NCBI RefSeq assembly: GCF_907165205.1
Contig: NC_058196.1
Coordinates: 12,504,501-12,568,500 of the forward strand
DNA length: 64,000 bases
Reading direction: 5' to 3'
DNA from: Coccinella septempunctata
Taxonomy: Eukaryota > Arthropoda > Insecta > Coleoptera > Coccinellidae
Shown here: positions 40,876 to 52,452 of the stretch, in pieces
Layout of the letters: each line of letters begins with the position of its first letter
How positions within the stretch are numbered: the stretch's first letter is position 1
The notes under the pieces: generated by a model
What the model saw: the letters and a program-made list of their open reading frames with translations, nothing else
Database searches by the model: none
What the model was told of the DNA's origin: nothing
Translations under genes and position numbers: made by a program

Positions 40876-41350
40876 ATATTAAATAAAAAGTTAGCAGAAT
40901 ATTTCACGGATATAACCTCAAATATTCCGCACAAAAATCCGGAGATGCGTTGAAATATTCCTGCAGTATTTCTTATATATTTATTTAAATTCATATATGA
41001 ATCCTTATATGAAAACGTTTCTGTGAAATTAAAATATCAATTAATTCTGAAATATCGGTAATTGTTGCAGCAAAATAAAAAAATCACATTAAATATTCTT
41101 CTGCATTATTGAATATACGCACATATTGACATTTACTCATCTTTCAAAAATATTTCCTGAAATATTTCATGAAATATTAACAATATATTTGGACTTTCAC
41201 TTCATCTTTCAGAAATATTTCAAAGAAATATTCTGGATTGATTTCTGAAATATTTATTGTATAGCATTAGTTGAAACGTTAATGAAATGTTCAGTTGCAT
41301 TATAGGTACTTTGGAAGACAATGAAATATTTCATACATATTATCAATCTT
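40876..41350. repeat. Cluster of GAAATATT(T/C) motifs
   Basis: About a dozen copies of the palindromic core AATATT flanked by GAA or TTC in under 500 bp, at uneven spacing. Confidence 0.5.
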
Positions 41351-41715
41351 CATTCAAATTGTTTGCTATCCAATCTTTCAAAAAGCATTCGGTAAGATTT
41401 CGGGAATGAAAATATGATATGATCTCAATATCGAAGATCTTCCACTTAAATGTTACTTCTTTTCTTGATAGAAATTATATGACTAATAGAACCAAACAAT
41501 AATGTAAGTTCTTCCACCTTTTTTCTGATTGATGTGTGTGACTTTACTCCGTTTTCAATTATACGCATGTTTTTGAGGTTGTGTTGTTGTTTATTTACAT
41601 GTAAAATTGTAATTGTTAAAGTTTTTGTACATATATGTGTGTATTTTATTTATTTTGTCTTCGTCTGTACAATTGCTTAGTGCCAATTTTATATCAATTT
41701 ATTACCTACTCTTTT

Positions 41716-41815
41716 TCAGAGCCTCTGAAGAAGGTTTTGAATAAACCGAAACGTCGGCAAATTATTGAATTGGTTTCGTTTCATTGGACCTGAAACCTAT
41801 CAACCCTTCTCTCTT
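41716..41815 (+). repeat. Dispersed repeat with hammerhead-like stem-loop, copy 1
   Basis: CTGAAGA (41725-41731), stem GGTTT/AAACC (41733-41737, 41743-41747), then GAAACGTCGG. The downstream 60 bp is alike to 58320-58385. Confidence 0.6.
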
Positions 41816-42208
41816 TTTATTAATGCTGTTGTTTATTAAACAGATATATGAAAAATATATAATAATTATATTTAAACATAACTATGTAGATTCATGTGAT
41901 CATTCTTGATGAGTATTGGAAATAATGAATATAATAAAAGAATAATTGGGAAAAATTCTCACATGCATGATGGTATTGCATTCCTCAAAAGCTGCATGCA
42001 TTCACTATGAAAGAAAGCAGAACATAGGAAAGAAGAAGGAGGAAGTTATTTTCCAACAGCCTCTATATCCAATTTTCTCGTCGCTCATCCTAAAAATGAA
42101 GGTTGCAGTATACCGATACTCCCATTTGTATGATGAGAATATACACACAAAATGATATGTCATAAGTTAAATTGATAATTGAATTAATTTACCCAAACTT
42201 TTAGGATC

Positions 42209-42305
42209 TAGATATCGACTGAAATTCATTCTGGGTGGAATCTGCATTTACTGAAACTTTTCGGTTTTCACTCCCAATCTCTGGGAAACAAAATCAATTG
42301 AAAAA
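42209..42305 (+). repeat. Dispersed repeat shared with the LINE-4 insert
   Basis: AGATATCGACTGAAATTCATT ... CACTCCCAATCTCTGG ... AACAAAATCAATTGAAAA matches 37559-37655 in the same order. Confidence 0.7.
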
Positions 42306-44168
42306 GGGAAATAAACAATACAATAATAATAATTTAATCATTGCTGCTATCCCACAGGTATAACTCTTTTGTTCGGAAATATCTGAGGTACTCACCTTTG
42401 GTACTCGAAAAATACGAATATTTGCATCTGCAGCTCTCGACTGTCCACACAAAAAACAGAAGGGCATTTTTACAAATAAATCAGTTTTTAAAAACTAATC
42501 ACTGAAAAATGTAACAAAAACTCGAAAATGTAACGAAAACTAGAAAAAGTTACGAGAACTAAAAAATATAACGAAAATTACAAACAACGCAATCACAAAT
42601 ATATTTTGAAAAACTATAAAGTACAAATAACACAAGACTCTCGGAATAATTTATTCTAATTATCATCCAAAACAAATCACATTTCACAAGAATCTATCAA
42701 CACAGATTATAGACAACAATTATTTTATGTTTCCTTCATGCAAATGCATTATTTGCATAACCCATTGTTCAGAAAATTATTATCGTGTTATCTCATCTGA
42801 AGGTTTATGTCTATTTTTCTAATACGGGTAATATTAAATTGAGTAGTTTTATCTATATCATCCTGAGAATTCCTGTGAAGATTTTAAATTTCGCGCCAAT
42901 CAGAGATTATTTCTAAGTAGTGCTAGCTACAGTAGAAAAAACGAAACTGATCCGACATCCCCACAAAATCGAATCAGTGAATACTCCAGAGTTTTAGACA
43001 TCCTAAATCATCATAGATACTTTATGATGGCTTGATGGTCAGTACTCCAATTCTTCGATTTTCACAATTTCGGTGGACATCATCTTTCTTTTAATTTATT
43101 GCATAACTCTGGTTTTCTTTTTTGACCTCAAACTTCACACTGACACTTCTAATCAGTTATTGTTCGTTGCTGTGGTAACGCATTATATTTCATGCATGGA
43201 ACTGTTCTAGGCTAACTAGATATCAATGCATCATCCTACTGACAGAACTCGGTTCGTTAGCAGTTGCGTAGCATAGACAATGGGTGAAGTTCGAAAGAAG
43301 ATAATTTAAAATACCTTCAACTTTTGTGTGCAAATATTGTTTATCTGATGAATAATTCACAGGAAGAGCTGCACATAGTTTCACAAGTTGGAGGTGGGAT
43401 AAGAATGAAGTCATATAATTTTACTGCACTGCATTATATAGTGTTTCCTGCCGCCGGCAGGAAAAGTGCAAAAGATGAATTGGTTACCGTGAACAAAAAG
43501 TTCTCTAATTAAAACATCATTTTTATTCGTTAAAGTTATATTGAATGTACAATTGACAATTGGTCAATAATGAAAATTAAAACCATGTAATAATGAACTG
43601 GTAGGATAGTCCGTCGGTCCGTCGGTACAATGCCAAAACCACGAATGTGCAATATTCGTGTTTGGAGAAAAACGACATTTAAAGAATAAATGCATTGCTA
43701 AAAATAGGAATTTCATTTGGTGGTACTCAACCACTATTGAAAAGTTTACTTTTGTAAAACAATAAATAATGCCGGTTGAAAATTTTGAATTTTCGTAATT
43801 TTTTCAAAAAAAAAACACATTCGTTTTTTTACCTTGGCAGAATAATTGATAAAAACTATTCGTGAAAATAAAAAGTACAAATTTTCAAATGAAAATGTTC
43901 AATTCATTTTCAATAACCAGAAAATCATCAAAATACAAAAAATAAAATATCATTCTAGCAAACAAAATTCTTTGGAATGAAATGGTAACACAAAAATAAA
44001 TTAATAACTTCTTTGTTTGGGTTTGTACAATTGAACACCCTGTGTAGAAACTTTTTTATTTTTACCCAGTTTTTCGACTGACAACTTGTTTCAATGAATT
44101 TTATTACAGTCAACAACTCAAAAAATACTTGATTTCAACATTCAGAAAAATAAATAATGCAACGAAGA

Positions 44169-45770
44169 TTAATCTTCAACAGTTTGTCCTCCCCGTGAAG
44201 AACCTATTTCTTCACCTATCTCTAAACACTCTACTTCACACAGCTTGGATACTGGTCCACGATAAATTCCACTTTTTAATTTAATGTCCACAACTCTAAC
44301 TTTGCCATCCTTTCCTGGGTACGTCTTGTATACTACTCCTTTAAGCCAATTGTTTCTTGGCAACTTACTATTCATCAAAACTATTAAATCACCTTCTCTC
44401 AAATTTCGATTCTGTCCGAACCATTTCGTGCGTTTTATCAAGGTAGGTATGTACTCCTTGACCCACCTGTTCCAAAAATGTTCGTTGAAATTTTCAGCCA
44501 TGAGCCACTGTTTTCTCACGTTCCATTTTGTTCCATCGAAAAGTTCAGTTGGTTTCAACATACTAGAACTCCCAATTAGAAAATGATTGGGAGTAAGGCT
44601 TTCTTCGTCTTCTGGAGATGAAGATATGTAGGTGAGAGGGCGGCTATTCACTATGTGTTCAGCTTCTATCATAACTGTGTGAAAAACTCCTTTTCGTGGT
44701 GATCTATCCTTAAGAATTATACTTAAAGTGGTTTTCACAGATCGAACCATCCTCTCCCATGCTCCTCCCATATGTGGACTACCTGGAGGTATAAACTTCC
44801 ACTAAAATTTCAGCGCATAAATCTTGTCTTATTACCTCCAAATTCACATCTTCATAAGCTGTCTGTTAGAAAAATCTGCGGTTTTCCTCTCCTTACCATG
44901 AAACGTTTTGTCGCTAGAAGAGTTGAATCAGTATTTAGTTTTTCAGCAATCTCAATGTGTATGGGTCTTACTGACATACATGTAAATAGTACACCATACC
45001 TTTTTTCCCTCCGCCTACCAATAGTTACATCAGAATGTCCGAAAAAATCTATACCTGTGTACACAAAGTCTCTTTGTGGTTGTAGATTCTTCAACTTGAA
45101 ATCAGGTAACTGTCTCATTTGTGTAACTCTGGGAATTGCTCTCCTCAGGCAGCAAATTGGACAATATCTCATCGCTCTATTTATTGCCTTCCTTGTTTGT
45201 AGTATCCAAAATCTTTGAGGAAGTTCATTGAGGATCACCTCTACACCTTGGTGTCCCATTATCACATGATAATGTAGGATCAATAATTCCACTGCAAAAT
45301 GACGGCTATCAAAAAAATGGGCTTTTTGCTGTATCAGGTGAGTCTGTGGAATAGTTTGTTCGACCTCCTACACATAAATATTCGTTTTTAATATAAGGTG
45401 TTAACTGATATAACTTGCTTTTTTTGTGTAAAGTTCCTCCTCCTCCGATAATCGCGATTTTTTCCTAAAACAATCGTTTTTATCCTCTTAAACCATATTT
45501 TTTCAACTTATTCAATATCCTTACATGTTATTCTTTTATTTTCCTCCTTTCTCGTACATAATCTGATAAATTTCAACACTATGGCTGTACTTTTCATTAA
45601 TGATGTCCAACGTGAGAATCTTTGATCTTCTGGTAATACGTCGATAGATTTTGAAGATGTTATCAAACATATTGTCCTTTTTTTTAATTCCAGTGATGCT
45701 GCAGTGTCCAGGTTTGTTTGCTGACTGTCTTCTTTTGGCCAATATTCAGTTTTTAGATATAAATGTTGTT
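44169..45770 (-). pseudogene. BEL-3 integrase fragment
   Basis: On the minus strand: a decayed linker (45742 on), VGGRTNYSTDSP near 45385, HHCC finger with HYHVIMGHQGVE and CPICCLRR, core YTGIDFFGHSDV, FLTDSL, and after a decayed gap GGAWERMVRSVK (44771) and the C-terminal part to 44169 with LTPNHFLIGSS and WLKGVVYKTYPGKDG. Two long open pieces (45292-44852 and 44771-44169) are parted by a shift near 44800. A GGGGAGGA run (44186-44193 reversed) overlaps the C-terminus and could be its polypurine tract. No RT part or LTR is recognised. Different BEL lineage from BEL-1, -2 and -4. Confidence 0.85.
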
Positions 45771-45999
45771 AATTTGTTCCAGCGCCACTAATTTGCTGAG
45801 GTCTTTTTCTGTATCTCTCCTACCCGATGAGCAACAAAAGTTGAAGAAGTTCTAGAAAATTGTTTTTATGTACGTACTCTATGTCACGTAATTTCAAGTC
45901 ACGCTCTATGTTTGTGATATTCTGTATTGTAGAGATATTCTGTATTCAAGAGAGTGAAATTCTTTGATCTCCTATTCCCCTCCTGCAAAAAACATCTGC
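45771..45999. other. Short unassigned stretch before BEL-4
   Basis: May hold the 5' UTR of LINE-3, since BEL-4 is inserted only 30 bp before the LINE-3 ORF1 start. No direct proof. Confidence 0.35.
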
Positions 46000-46004
46000 T
46001 GTGT

Positions 46005-47867
46005 TGTTCAAAAATCTGGGTGTTGAGATTTTTGGCAATTACTTAAAAGTGGACTGTTACCAAATGATTGAGTTGGAGATGGTAAAATAAAATCTTTATT
46101 GTATATCAAACACGTCACATAATAAATAGACACTCGCATGAAGTAAAATTATATACAACATCTAAACAGAGTGAACCTATTTACAATTATTGAGAAGTTA
46201 TCGAGAGAATTGGAGAGTAATGTTTCAATGAGAAAATCAACGTTGTATTTGCTTGAGAGAAAGAGCAGGTTGAGTGAATTTCATGTATCGAGTAACAAGA
46301 TCAATTATTATGCGTTGGATAAGAATTGAGAGAATTGAGATAGATTTACTTAAAAACGTGTCTATGTATTTTGAGTTGCATAATAATTGAGCTTGATAGT
46401 TATGAATTGATGTGAGTGTTATCATGCAAGCACAACGTTTACAGTGATAGAGTTTACGATTTCATAAACTGTCTCGCTATCAGAAAAACGGAAGGTTGCA
46501 GTGACAACTTGAGAAGTTAGAGATATGTAATGTAGTGAGACAGGTATAATGAGACAGAATGAGAGAGAGATGATTACCAACGCTTACAGGAATAGCAAGT
46601 CTATTAGAAAAGCAGAAGGTGTTTTATGAGAGTACATAAATTGAGGTGAGTTGTGTTACAAATGTAATGTAGAGAGATGATTACCAACGCTTACAGGAAT
46701 AGCAAATCTATTAGAAAAGCAGAAGGTGTTGTATGAGAGTACATAAATTGAGGTGAGTTGTGTTACAAATGCAATGTAGAGAAATGAAATATTGTAAACG
46801 TAGAAAGAATTAATGAATAGTATTCATAATTGAGATGAAACAAGAAGAGCAGTTCACAACGTTAGAGAAAATAAATAAGGTATCATAAGTTTCAGGTAAT
46901 AGAGACATGCAAAAGTGTATAATAAATTATACTTATTGAGTTGAAATCAGATTGGACCTCCTCGAGCATTATCACAAACCAGTCTGTCCAATAGAGTTGA
47001 TAGAGTGTATTCCATTATTCAGAGTTCTGAGTGTAGTGAGATGGATCTCGATCTGGTCTATGAGAAGCCTTCGAAGTGTCCAACTTGAGCGTAGAGGTAC
47101 CTGAAACTTAAGAGGCCTGAGAAGTCTGATCGTAAGAGATGTAAAGTTAATCTGAGGTGACATGTATATAAAATGAGAGTGAATACAAGTATATAAGCTT
47201 CTAATAGAGTGGTGTGAAATGTGAACTTGGTGCTAAAATTAGAGAAATTGAAATGTGAGTGATTGTCGAGGTGATGTGATTCACAGTGAATGAAATATCG
47301 ATGCATTTTGAGAAGGTTGAAGCAGTTAGGTACATTGAGCACGTGGTTGATTGAGAGATTTGGAGAAAATTGAGAAAATATACATGCAAACATGATAGAG
47401 AGATGTAGAGCAGAATATTGCAAATGTAATTGTGAGAAAATGCATAGCGATGGAGTGAATGTTGAGAGGAAAATTATGTAGAATGATATTCTAACGTGAC
47501 ACATGCAAAAATGATTACATTTTTTGTTGAGTGAAAAAAGTACTGTACCTTTTGAGATGTTAATCCTATAATTATTATGAATTAATATTAATATGATTTG
47601 AGTTGAATGAATTTAGAATGAGTGAGCACTAAAACCACGATATCGATTACACCAAGTTAACAAATCACTTGAGCGATCGAAGAATCTAGAGAGCATGAAT
47701 TAAATTGAGCAGATTCAACAGGTTCCACCGGTTTTTTTGAACAGCTGATTGACAGCGATTTAAAGGTTACGTTCACAGAAGCATGTAACGATAAACGTAG
47801 TCACTGAGTTGCTAAAGATGTGCATCAAGTGGTAAAGTTGGGTTAAAAATTCCTCCAATTTTTAACA
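46005..47867 (-). repeat. BEL-4 3' LTR
   Basis: 1863 bp. The plus strand is rich in G, A and T, very poor in C, with many TGAG words. It contains a 107-bp tandem duplication (46571-46784). Minus-strand frames of up to 148 codons (47504-47058) are probably by-products of the base skew. Confidence 0.95.
46571..46784. repeat. 107-bp tandem duplication in the BEL-4 LTR
   Basis: Units 46571-46677 and 46678-46784, a few differences. The same pair is in the other LTR at 53019-53232. Confidence 0.9.
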
Positions 47868-48604
47868 TTCCGGCCGCCATAATTAACGTAGTTGATTATA
47901 ATCGAGTAGGTCTTCGTAAATTATCCATTGTGAGGAAGTTAAGGCAATCCATCACTCCAGTGTCTGAGCTACTCAATCCACCCATAACTGGAGCGAAGAG
48001 ACTGCTTTCAATCCTCAGAGTGTGGAGGAATGGATGAGATGGCTGCACTTGAGATGTGGGTAGTTGTGCCATGAGTTGTTGAGAGCGGTGCCACAGTGCC
48101 TTGCATGTAGAGTTGTTTGGTGAGTTTCATCTATAACCAAAGAAGTAAATTGAGAGTGTCGAGGAAGAATAATTGGATGCTTGCTATCTGGGTCGAGCTG
48201 AGAATGGGAAATTCGTCCGCCTACACGAATTACACCATTGTTGTCGAGTTGTCGAGTGAGTCTACTGAATACATGTGAAGAGAGAAGTGGAGTGTGTGAT
48301 TGAAGAGCCTTGAGTTCATGTGGAAAGTAGACTTTTTGAGTTGCCTTCGAGATGCTTCCAAGTCAGTTGAAGTCAGGTGTGTGAGGTGTGCTGGATCCAG
48401 CTTGCGTTGGAGTCGTGCGAGAACCTTTGAACAAATAGAGGTAATTCTCAACAATTTATTCAAACTGGAATACCTGTAGATGAGATCCCATGAGTAGTCT
48501 GACGTAGTGGAGGTGAGTATGGAGATGGCTGGTCTTGCTTCTGATTCATGGTCGGTTGTCGGTGCCGGCTGACGATTTGGCCATGAATCTTCTGACTTGG
48601 AAAG
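47868..48604 (-). pseudogene. BEL-4 pol remnant after RNase H, integrase core deleted
   Basis: After the TAG at 48605-48607 the frame goes on LSKSEDSW and 48463-48230 (linker to integrase), a +1 shift in a CT run near 48275, then NNGVIRVGGRISHS and HQTTLHA, the start of the HHCC finger. From about 48100 to 47868 no integrase motif is seen in any frame: no D-x-G-P-F, no S-D-x-G-T-x-F, no A-P-H-x-G-G. About 1 kb is missing against BEL-2. The polypurine tract is ATTATGGCGGCCGGAA next to the LTR. Confidence 0.88.
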
Positions 48605-51600
48605 CTATGGTGGTCCCGTCCACCATAGCGAGTGGTTGCGAAGTTGAGATGAAGTTAACCCTCGTGATGCACAGTCAGCAGGATTGTCTTTGCCGGAAAT
48701 ATACCTCCAATGGGCCCTTGGAGTTAGATCTTGGATTGTTGCAACTCTGTTCCGTACAAAGTCCTTCCAACGTGAAGGGTGAGTGTTGATCCAAGCTAGA
48801 GTGATTGAGGAGTCCGTCCATAGAGTGGTTGAGTGAATGTTGAGAGCTAAAACATTATGCGCATAATTAACGAGTCGAGAGAGGAGAAGAGCAGCTGATA
48901 ATTCGAGTCTCGGGATTGTGAGTGGTTTTAAAGGCGATACTTTGGTTTTGGAGCAAAGCATTGTAACTTTGCGTTCCGTGGACGGAGTTCGAACGAGAAG
49001 GTAGAGAGCGGCTGAAATGGCGAGTTGAGATGCATCAGAGAAGCCGTGGAGTTGTACGAAAGAACCCTCTTGAGTGTTAATCCATCTTGGAATTGTGATG
49101 CTGGCCAGCTTGGAGAGATCTTCACTGATGTCGTACCATTTCTGTTGGAGTAGTTGAGGTAGAGGTTCGTCCCATGATAACTTTTGGAGCCATAATTCCT
49201 GCAACAACATTTTAGCCCTAACCGTAACAGGGGAGACTAAACCGAGTGGATCAAATATTTTAGCAATATGAGACAGAACTGATCGCTTGGTGATCAAAGA
49301 CCCAGATAGATTGGAGCTGACTTTAAAAGTGAAATAGTCTTCTTGAGGGTACCAGATTAGACCTAACACTTTAGTTGAGTGAGAACCTTCATCGAATGAG
49401 ATTGGAGTGGATGTTGATTCTTCCTCTTGAGTGACGTGAGAGAGACTTGAGACGTTTGACTGCCATTTTGCTAGCGGAAGGCCGGCCGCCATGCAAAGGT
49501 TCTGGAGTTGTTTGGCAATTTCGAGAAGTTGATGTTCAGTATCTGCTCCATCACAAATATCATCGACATAACGACCTTTCGTTAATGGAGGAATGGCTAG
49601 TGGAAAGTTGTGACCCTCATCTTTGAGAAGTTGGAGAAGAACTCTGATTGCCAAAAATGGAGCTGATCTAGTTCCGTATGTGACCGTTGTGAGATGGTAT
49701 GTCTTTACGTTGTTATTTGAGTCGAGCCAAAGGATGCTTTGAAGATCCCAATCATCAGGATGAACAAGAATCTGTCTGTACATCTTTGTGATATCTGTAG
49801 AGAAGACAAATTTAAATTTACGCACCCACATAAGAACATCAATCACGTCGAGTTGTAGTTTCGCTCCGGTGTGCATAATATCGTTGAGAGAAATGCCAGT
49901 CGAGGTGGGGCTGGAGCCGTTGAAGACTACTCGCAGTTTCGTTGTAGAGCTGTCTGTTTTGAGAACACCATGATGAGGAAGAAAATATCTTGAGTTGACC
50001 TTTTCTGACGAGACTGGTTGCATGTGCTGGAGGAGTTCATATTCATCGAGAAATTGGTGGTAGAGCAGAGAGTAGTCAGGATCCTTGTCGAATTTCCGAA
50101 TCAAGGCTTGCAGACATCGGAAGGCTCGTTGTCTGGAAGAACCTAAGACGTCAATAGATGATTTCAATGGTAATCTTACCATGTATTTCCCTGAGGAGAG
50201 TCTAGAGTGAGTGGAGACAAAGTGGTTTTCACATTCTTGCTCGTCAGAGGTGAGATGTGACGTAGACGTTGGTTGAATTTCTTCCTGTTCCCAAAACTTA
50301 GTGAGGAGATGATGAAGGTCTTCATCTTGAACAGTATGAAACATTGGAGATTGGATTGGAAGGCGTTCCTGTTCTTGACACACAGGGCCTAGGATTAGCC
50401 AGCCGAAGATTGAGAGTTGCGCGATTGGAGATGATGGAGGGCCGTTTTTCATCTGAGGAAGAACAACTGAGCCATATACATCAGCACCCAAAATGATGTC
50501 GATGGCTCTTGAGATGTGGTATTCTGGATCAGCTAACTTGAGATGCTGGAGATGTAGAGATTGCTGAAAACATGTATAGAAGGAAGGCAAATTAGAGAAA
50601 GATGATGAAAGAATGTGAGCATCAATATTTATGGTTTGATGGTCATACGTCGACTTGAGACTGAGGGCGAGAGATCCCTGTGTCTTAGAAGTCTTTCCAT
50701 GAATTCCCACAATTGTAACATGCGACTTCCTTCTAGAGGTGTTGAGTTTTCTGGCTAGATCTTGAGAGATGAAGGTCAGCTCGGATCCACTGTCGATGAG
50801 TAGTCGAATCGTGTGTGATCCTGTTGAGGTGATGAGATGGGCGATGGCAGTGGCGAGGAGAGTGTTGAGTCGTGGTTGAGGTAGCTCCCTTTGAGCAGAT
50901 TTTTGAGATGTGAGAGCTGATTGAGGAAGCACTCGAGGGGGCACCGGTGGAACTTTGCAGTGTGGTTTACTGCTGAGAGGAGCATCATGTAGAAGTGTAT
51001 GATGACGACTTCCACAGATTTTGCAGATCTTTGTCGTTCTGCAAGAGTGGCGATGATGTCTACCGAGGCAGTTGGAGCAGAGAATACGATGTAATACTAC
51101 ATCAGCCTTTTCTTGAGGTGAGCGTTTGGAGAAGCGAGGGCAATCTGCAATAAAGTGGTCGTGTCCACAATCATCGCAGGTGTAGCTGGGCATAGAAGAG
51201 ACTTTTGAGATTGGAGTGTTCGAGGAGGCCGATTTGCTTGAGATGAGTGGAGGAGAAGGTTTAATTGGAGCAGTAACCTTTTGAGAGATGGTGTGCACTG
51301 TCGTGCGAGAGCGAGAAGATTCTTGAGATGACTGTCTCTGGTTGGACTCAGTCCATTCTAGAGCTCTGGAGCGAGATTGGAGGAACTCCATCAACTGAGC
51401 GAAGGAGGGAAATTCGTTATTAGAGGAGATGAGAGTTTCCCAATGTGTTCGAGAGGCGTGATCCATACGGTTGATGATATGAAACACCAAAAGATTATTG
51501 TTCTGCTCTAGATCTTCACCTAGAGCTTTCAAACTTTGGAGAGGATTGACGATGCTGTCAATAAATTGACGAAGAGATGAGGCGGTAGAATTTTTCTGAT

Positions 51601-52381
51601 TCGCCAATGAGAAGGAGAGAAGTTTTGAGTATTGAGAAGAGAGGAGCAGCCTTTTATTTTCATATTTATCCATAAGCTTCTTCCAAGCTATGGGGAACGA
51701 GACTTCCGTTAAGGGAAGACTGGAGATGGTGTCGAGAGGTTCGTGAGAGAGACATGTTCGAAGGTAATGTAACCTTTCAATGTCAGAAATTGAGGTGCTG
51801 TTGATGACGAGTGATTGAAAAAGGTCTCGGAATGCAGGCCATTTTGAGAAGTCGCCTGAGAAGGTGGGAATTGAGATGTCAGGCAATCGAGGACGAGTTT
51901 GAGAAGACTGAGGGGCTTGAGCAGAAGTGGATGGCTGTGAATCCACAGGATTGAGTGACATATTGAGTTGTATTAATTTCGAGATGGCTGATTGGTATAG
52001 AGAGTATTCTTCGAAGAAGACTGAGGATGCGAAGTATTCGTGGTCGAGACAAGACTCAGGCCACGCTGACTCAAAATACGAGTGAGTCTTTGAGAAGTTC
52101 TTATGAAGGTCTTGCAGTTGCTCTTGAGTGTGTGACAGGTCCTGCACAGTCCATGTTGAAACGTTGGATAGCTTGGAGAAGATGTCCTTCATGAGTTGTA
52201 GTCTACTCATTTGAGTAGCGACTTTTAGTTTGATGTTGGTGGGAAGACCAGCCGAGCGAGTTTGAGGTCCAACATCAGGCTGCAAAGATGTGGAAGATCT
52301 GGACGATCGAGTAGGAGGGACCTGCAGTTGAGTGTCATCCTCTTTTGGAGATGGAGAAGATCTTCCCGACTTTTGAGACAT
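48605..52381 (-). CDS. BEL-4 gag, protease, RT and RNase H polyprotein
   Basis: 1258 codons from ATG 52381 (MSQKSGRSSPSP). Gag core of DUF1759 type at residues about 165-300 (FSGDFSKWPAFRDLFQSLV). Three knuckles at about 400-470 (CDDCGHDHFIADC, CSNCLGRHHRHSC, CKICGSRHH). Protease LLIDSGSELTFIS near 530. RT with LPHHGVLKTD, LRVVFNGSS, STDITKMYRQI and GRYVDDICDG (both Asp). RNase H with LHGFSDASQLA, IPRLELSAALLLSRL, LWTDSSITLAWI and KDNPADCASRG. The stop TAG follows Gly-Pro-Pro, where family members go on with Trp-Leu, so it is a Trp-to-stop change. Apart from this all domains look functional. It fills most of the internal part and starts 71 bp from the LTR. Confidence 0.95.
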   Translation of the reverse strand: MSQKSGRSSPSPKEDDTQLQVPPTRSSRSSTSLQPDVGPQTRSAGLPTNIKLKVATQMSRLQLMKDIFSKLSNVSTWTVQDLSHTQEQLQDLHKNFSKTHSYFESAWPESCLDHEYFASSVFFEEYSLYQSAISKLIQLNMSLNPVDSQPSTSAQAPQSSQTRPRLPDISIPTFSGDFSKWPAFRDLFQSLVINSTSISDIERLHYLRTCLSHEPLDTISSLPLTEVSFPIAWKKLMDKYENKRLLLSSQYSKLLSFSLANQKNSTASSLRQFIDSIVNPLQSLKALGEDLEQNNNLLVFHIINRMDHASRTHWETLISSNNEFPSFAQLMEFLQSRSRALEWTESNQRQSSQESSRSRTTVHTISQKVTAPIKPSPPLISSKSASSNTPISKVSSMPSYTCDDCGHDHFIADCPRFSKRSPQEKADVVLHRILCSNCLGRHHRHSCRTTKICKICGSRHHTLLHDAPLSSKPHCKVPPVPPRVLPQSALTSQKSAQRELPQPRLNTLLATAIAHLITSTGSHTIRLLIDSGSELTFISQDLARKLNTSRRKSHVTIVGIHGKTSKTQGSLALSLKSTYDHQTINIDAHILSSSFSNLPSFYTCFQQSLHLQHLKLADPEYHISRAIDIILGADVYGSVVLPQMKNGPPSSPIAQLSIFGWLILGPVCQEQERLPIQSPMFHTVQDEDLHHLLTKFWEQEEIQPTSTSHLTSDEQECENHFVSTHSRLSSGKYMVRLPLKSSIDVLGSSRQRAFRCLQALIRKFDKDPDYSLLYHQFLDEYELLQHMQPVSSEKVNSRYFLPHHGVLKTDSSTTKLRVVFNGSSPTSTGISLNDIMHTGAKLQLDVIDVLMWVRKFKFVFSTDITKMYRQILVHPDDWDLQSILWLDSNNNVKTYHLTTVTYGTRSAPFLAIRVLLQLLKDEGHNFPLAIPPLTKGRYVDDICDGADTEHQLLEIAKQLQNLCMAAGLPLAKWQSNVSSLSHVTQEEESTSTPISFDEGSHSTKVLGLIWYPQEDYFTFKVSSNLSGSLITKRSVLSHIAKIFDPLGLVSPVTVRAKMLLQELWLQKLSWDEPLPQLLQQKWYDISEDLSKLASITIPRWINTQEGSFVQLHGFSDASQLAISAALYLLVRTPSTERKVTMLCSKTKVSPLKPLTIPRLELSAALLLSRLVNYAHNVLALNIHSTTLWTDSSITLAWINTHPSRWKDFVRNRVATIQDLTPRAHWRYISGKDNPADCASRGLTSSQLRNHSLWWTGPP

Positions 52382-52434
52382 GACCTTTTTGAGATGAATG
52401 TGATATGAATGAATGATTATTCCAACTCAATCAT

Positions 52435-52450
52435 CCGGCTCGAAGGACCA
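52435..52450 (-). promoter_or_regulatory. BEL-4 primer-binding site
   Basis: Minus strand TGGTCCTTCGAGCCGG, 2 bases inside the 5' LTR, the sort of site common in BEL/Pao elements. Confidence 0.8.
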
Positions 52451-52452
52451 AA

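Larger units (their letters stand above)
40464..44168. other. AT-rich DNA without recognised genes
   Basis: 3.7 kb with no frame over about 70 codons that looks like a protein. It holds a cluster of AAATATTT-like words (about 40876-41350) and two dispersed repeats listed separately (41716-41815, 42209-42305). The rest shows nothing I can name. Confidence 0.6.

Noticed and set aside
44169..45770. Complete BEL element at BEL-3
   Set aside because: Only integrase and a decayed linker are recognisable; no RT, gag or matched LTR pair.
47058..47504. 148-codon minus-strand frame in the BEL-4 LTR (and its twin at 53506-53952) as a gene
   Set aside because: It lies wholly in the LTR, has no motif, is Leu/Ser/His rich as expected of C-poor skewed DNA, and is doubled only because the LTR is.
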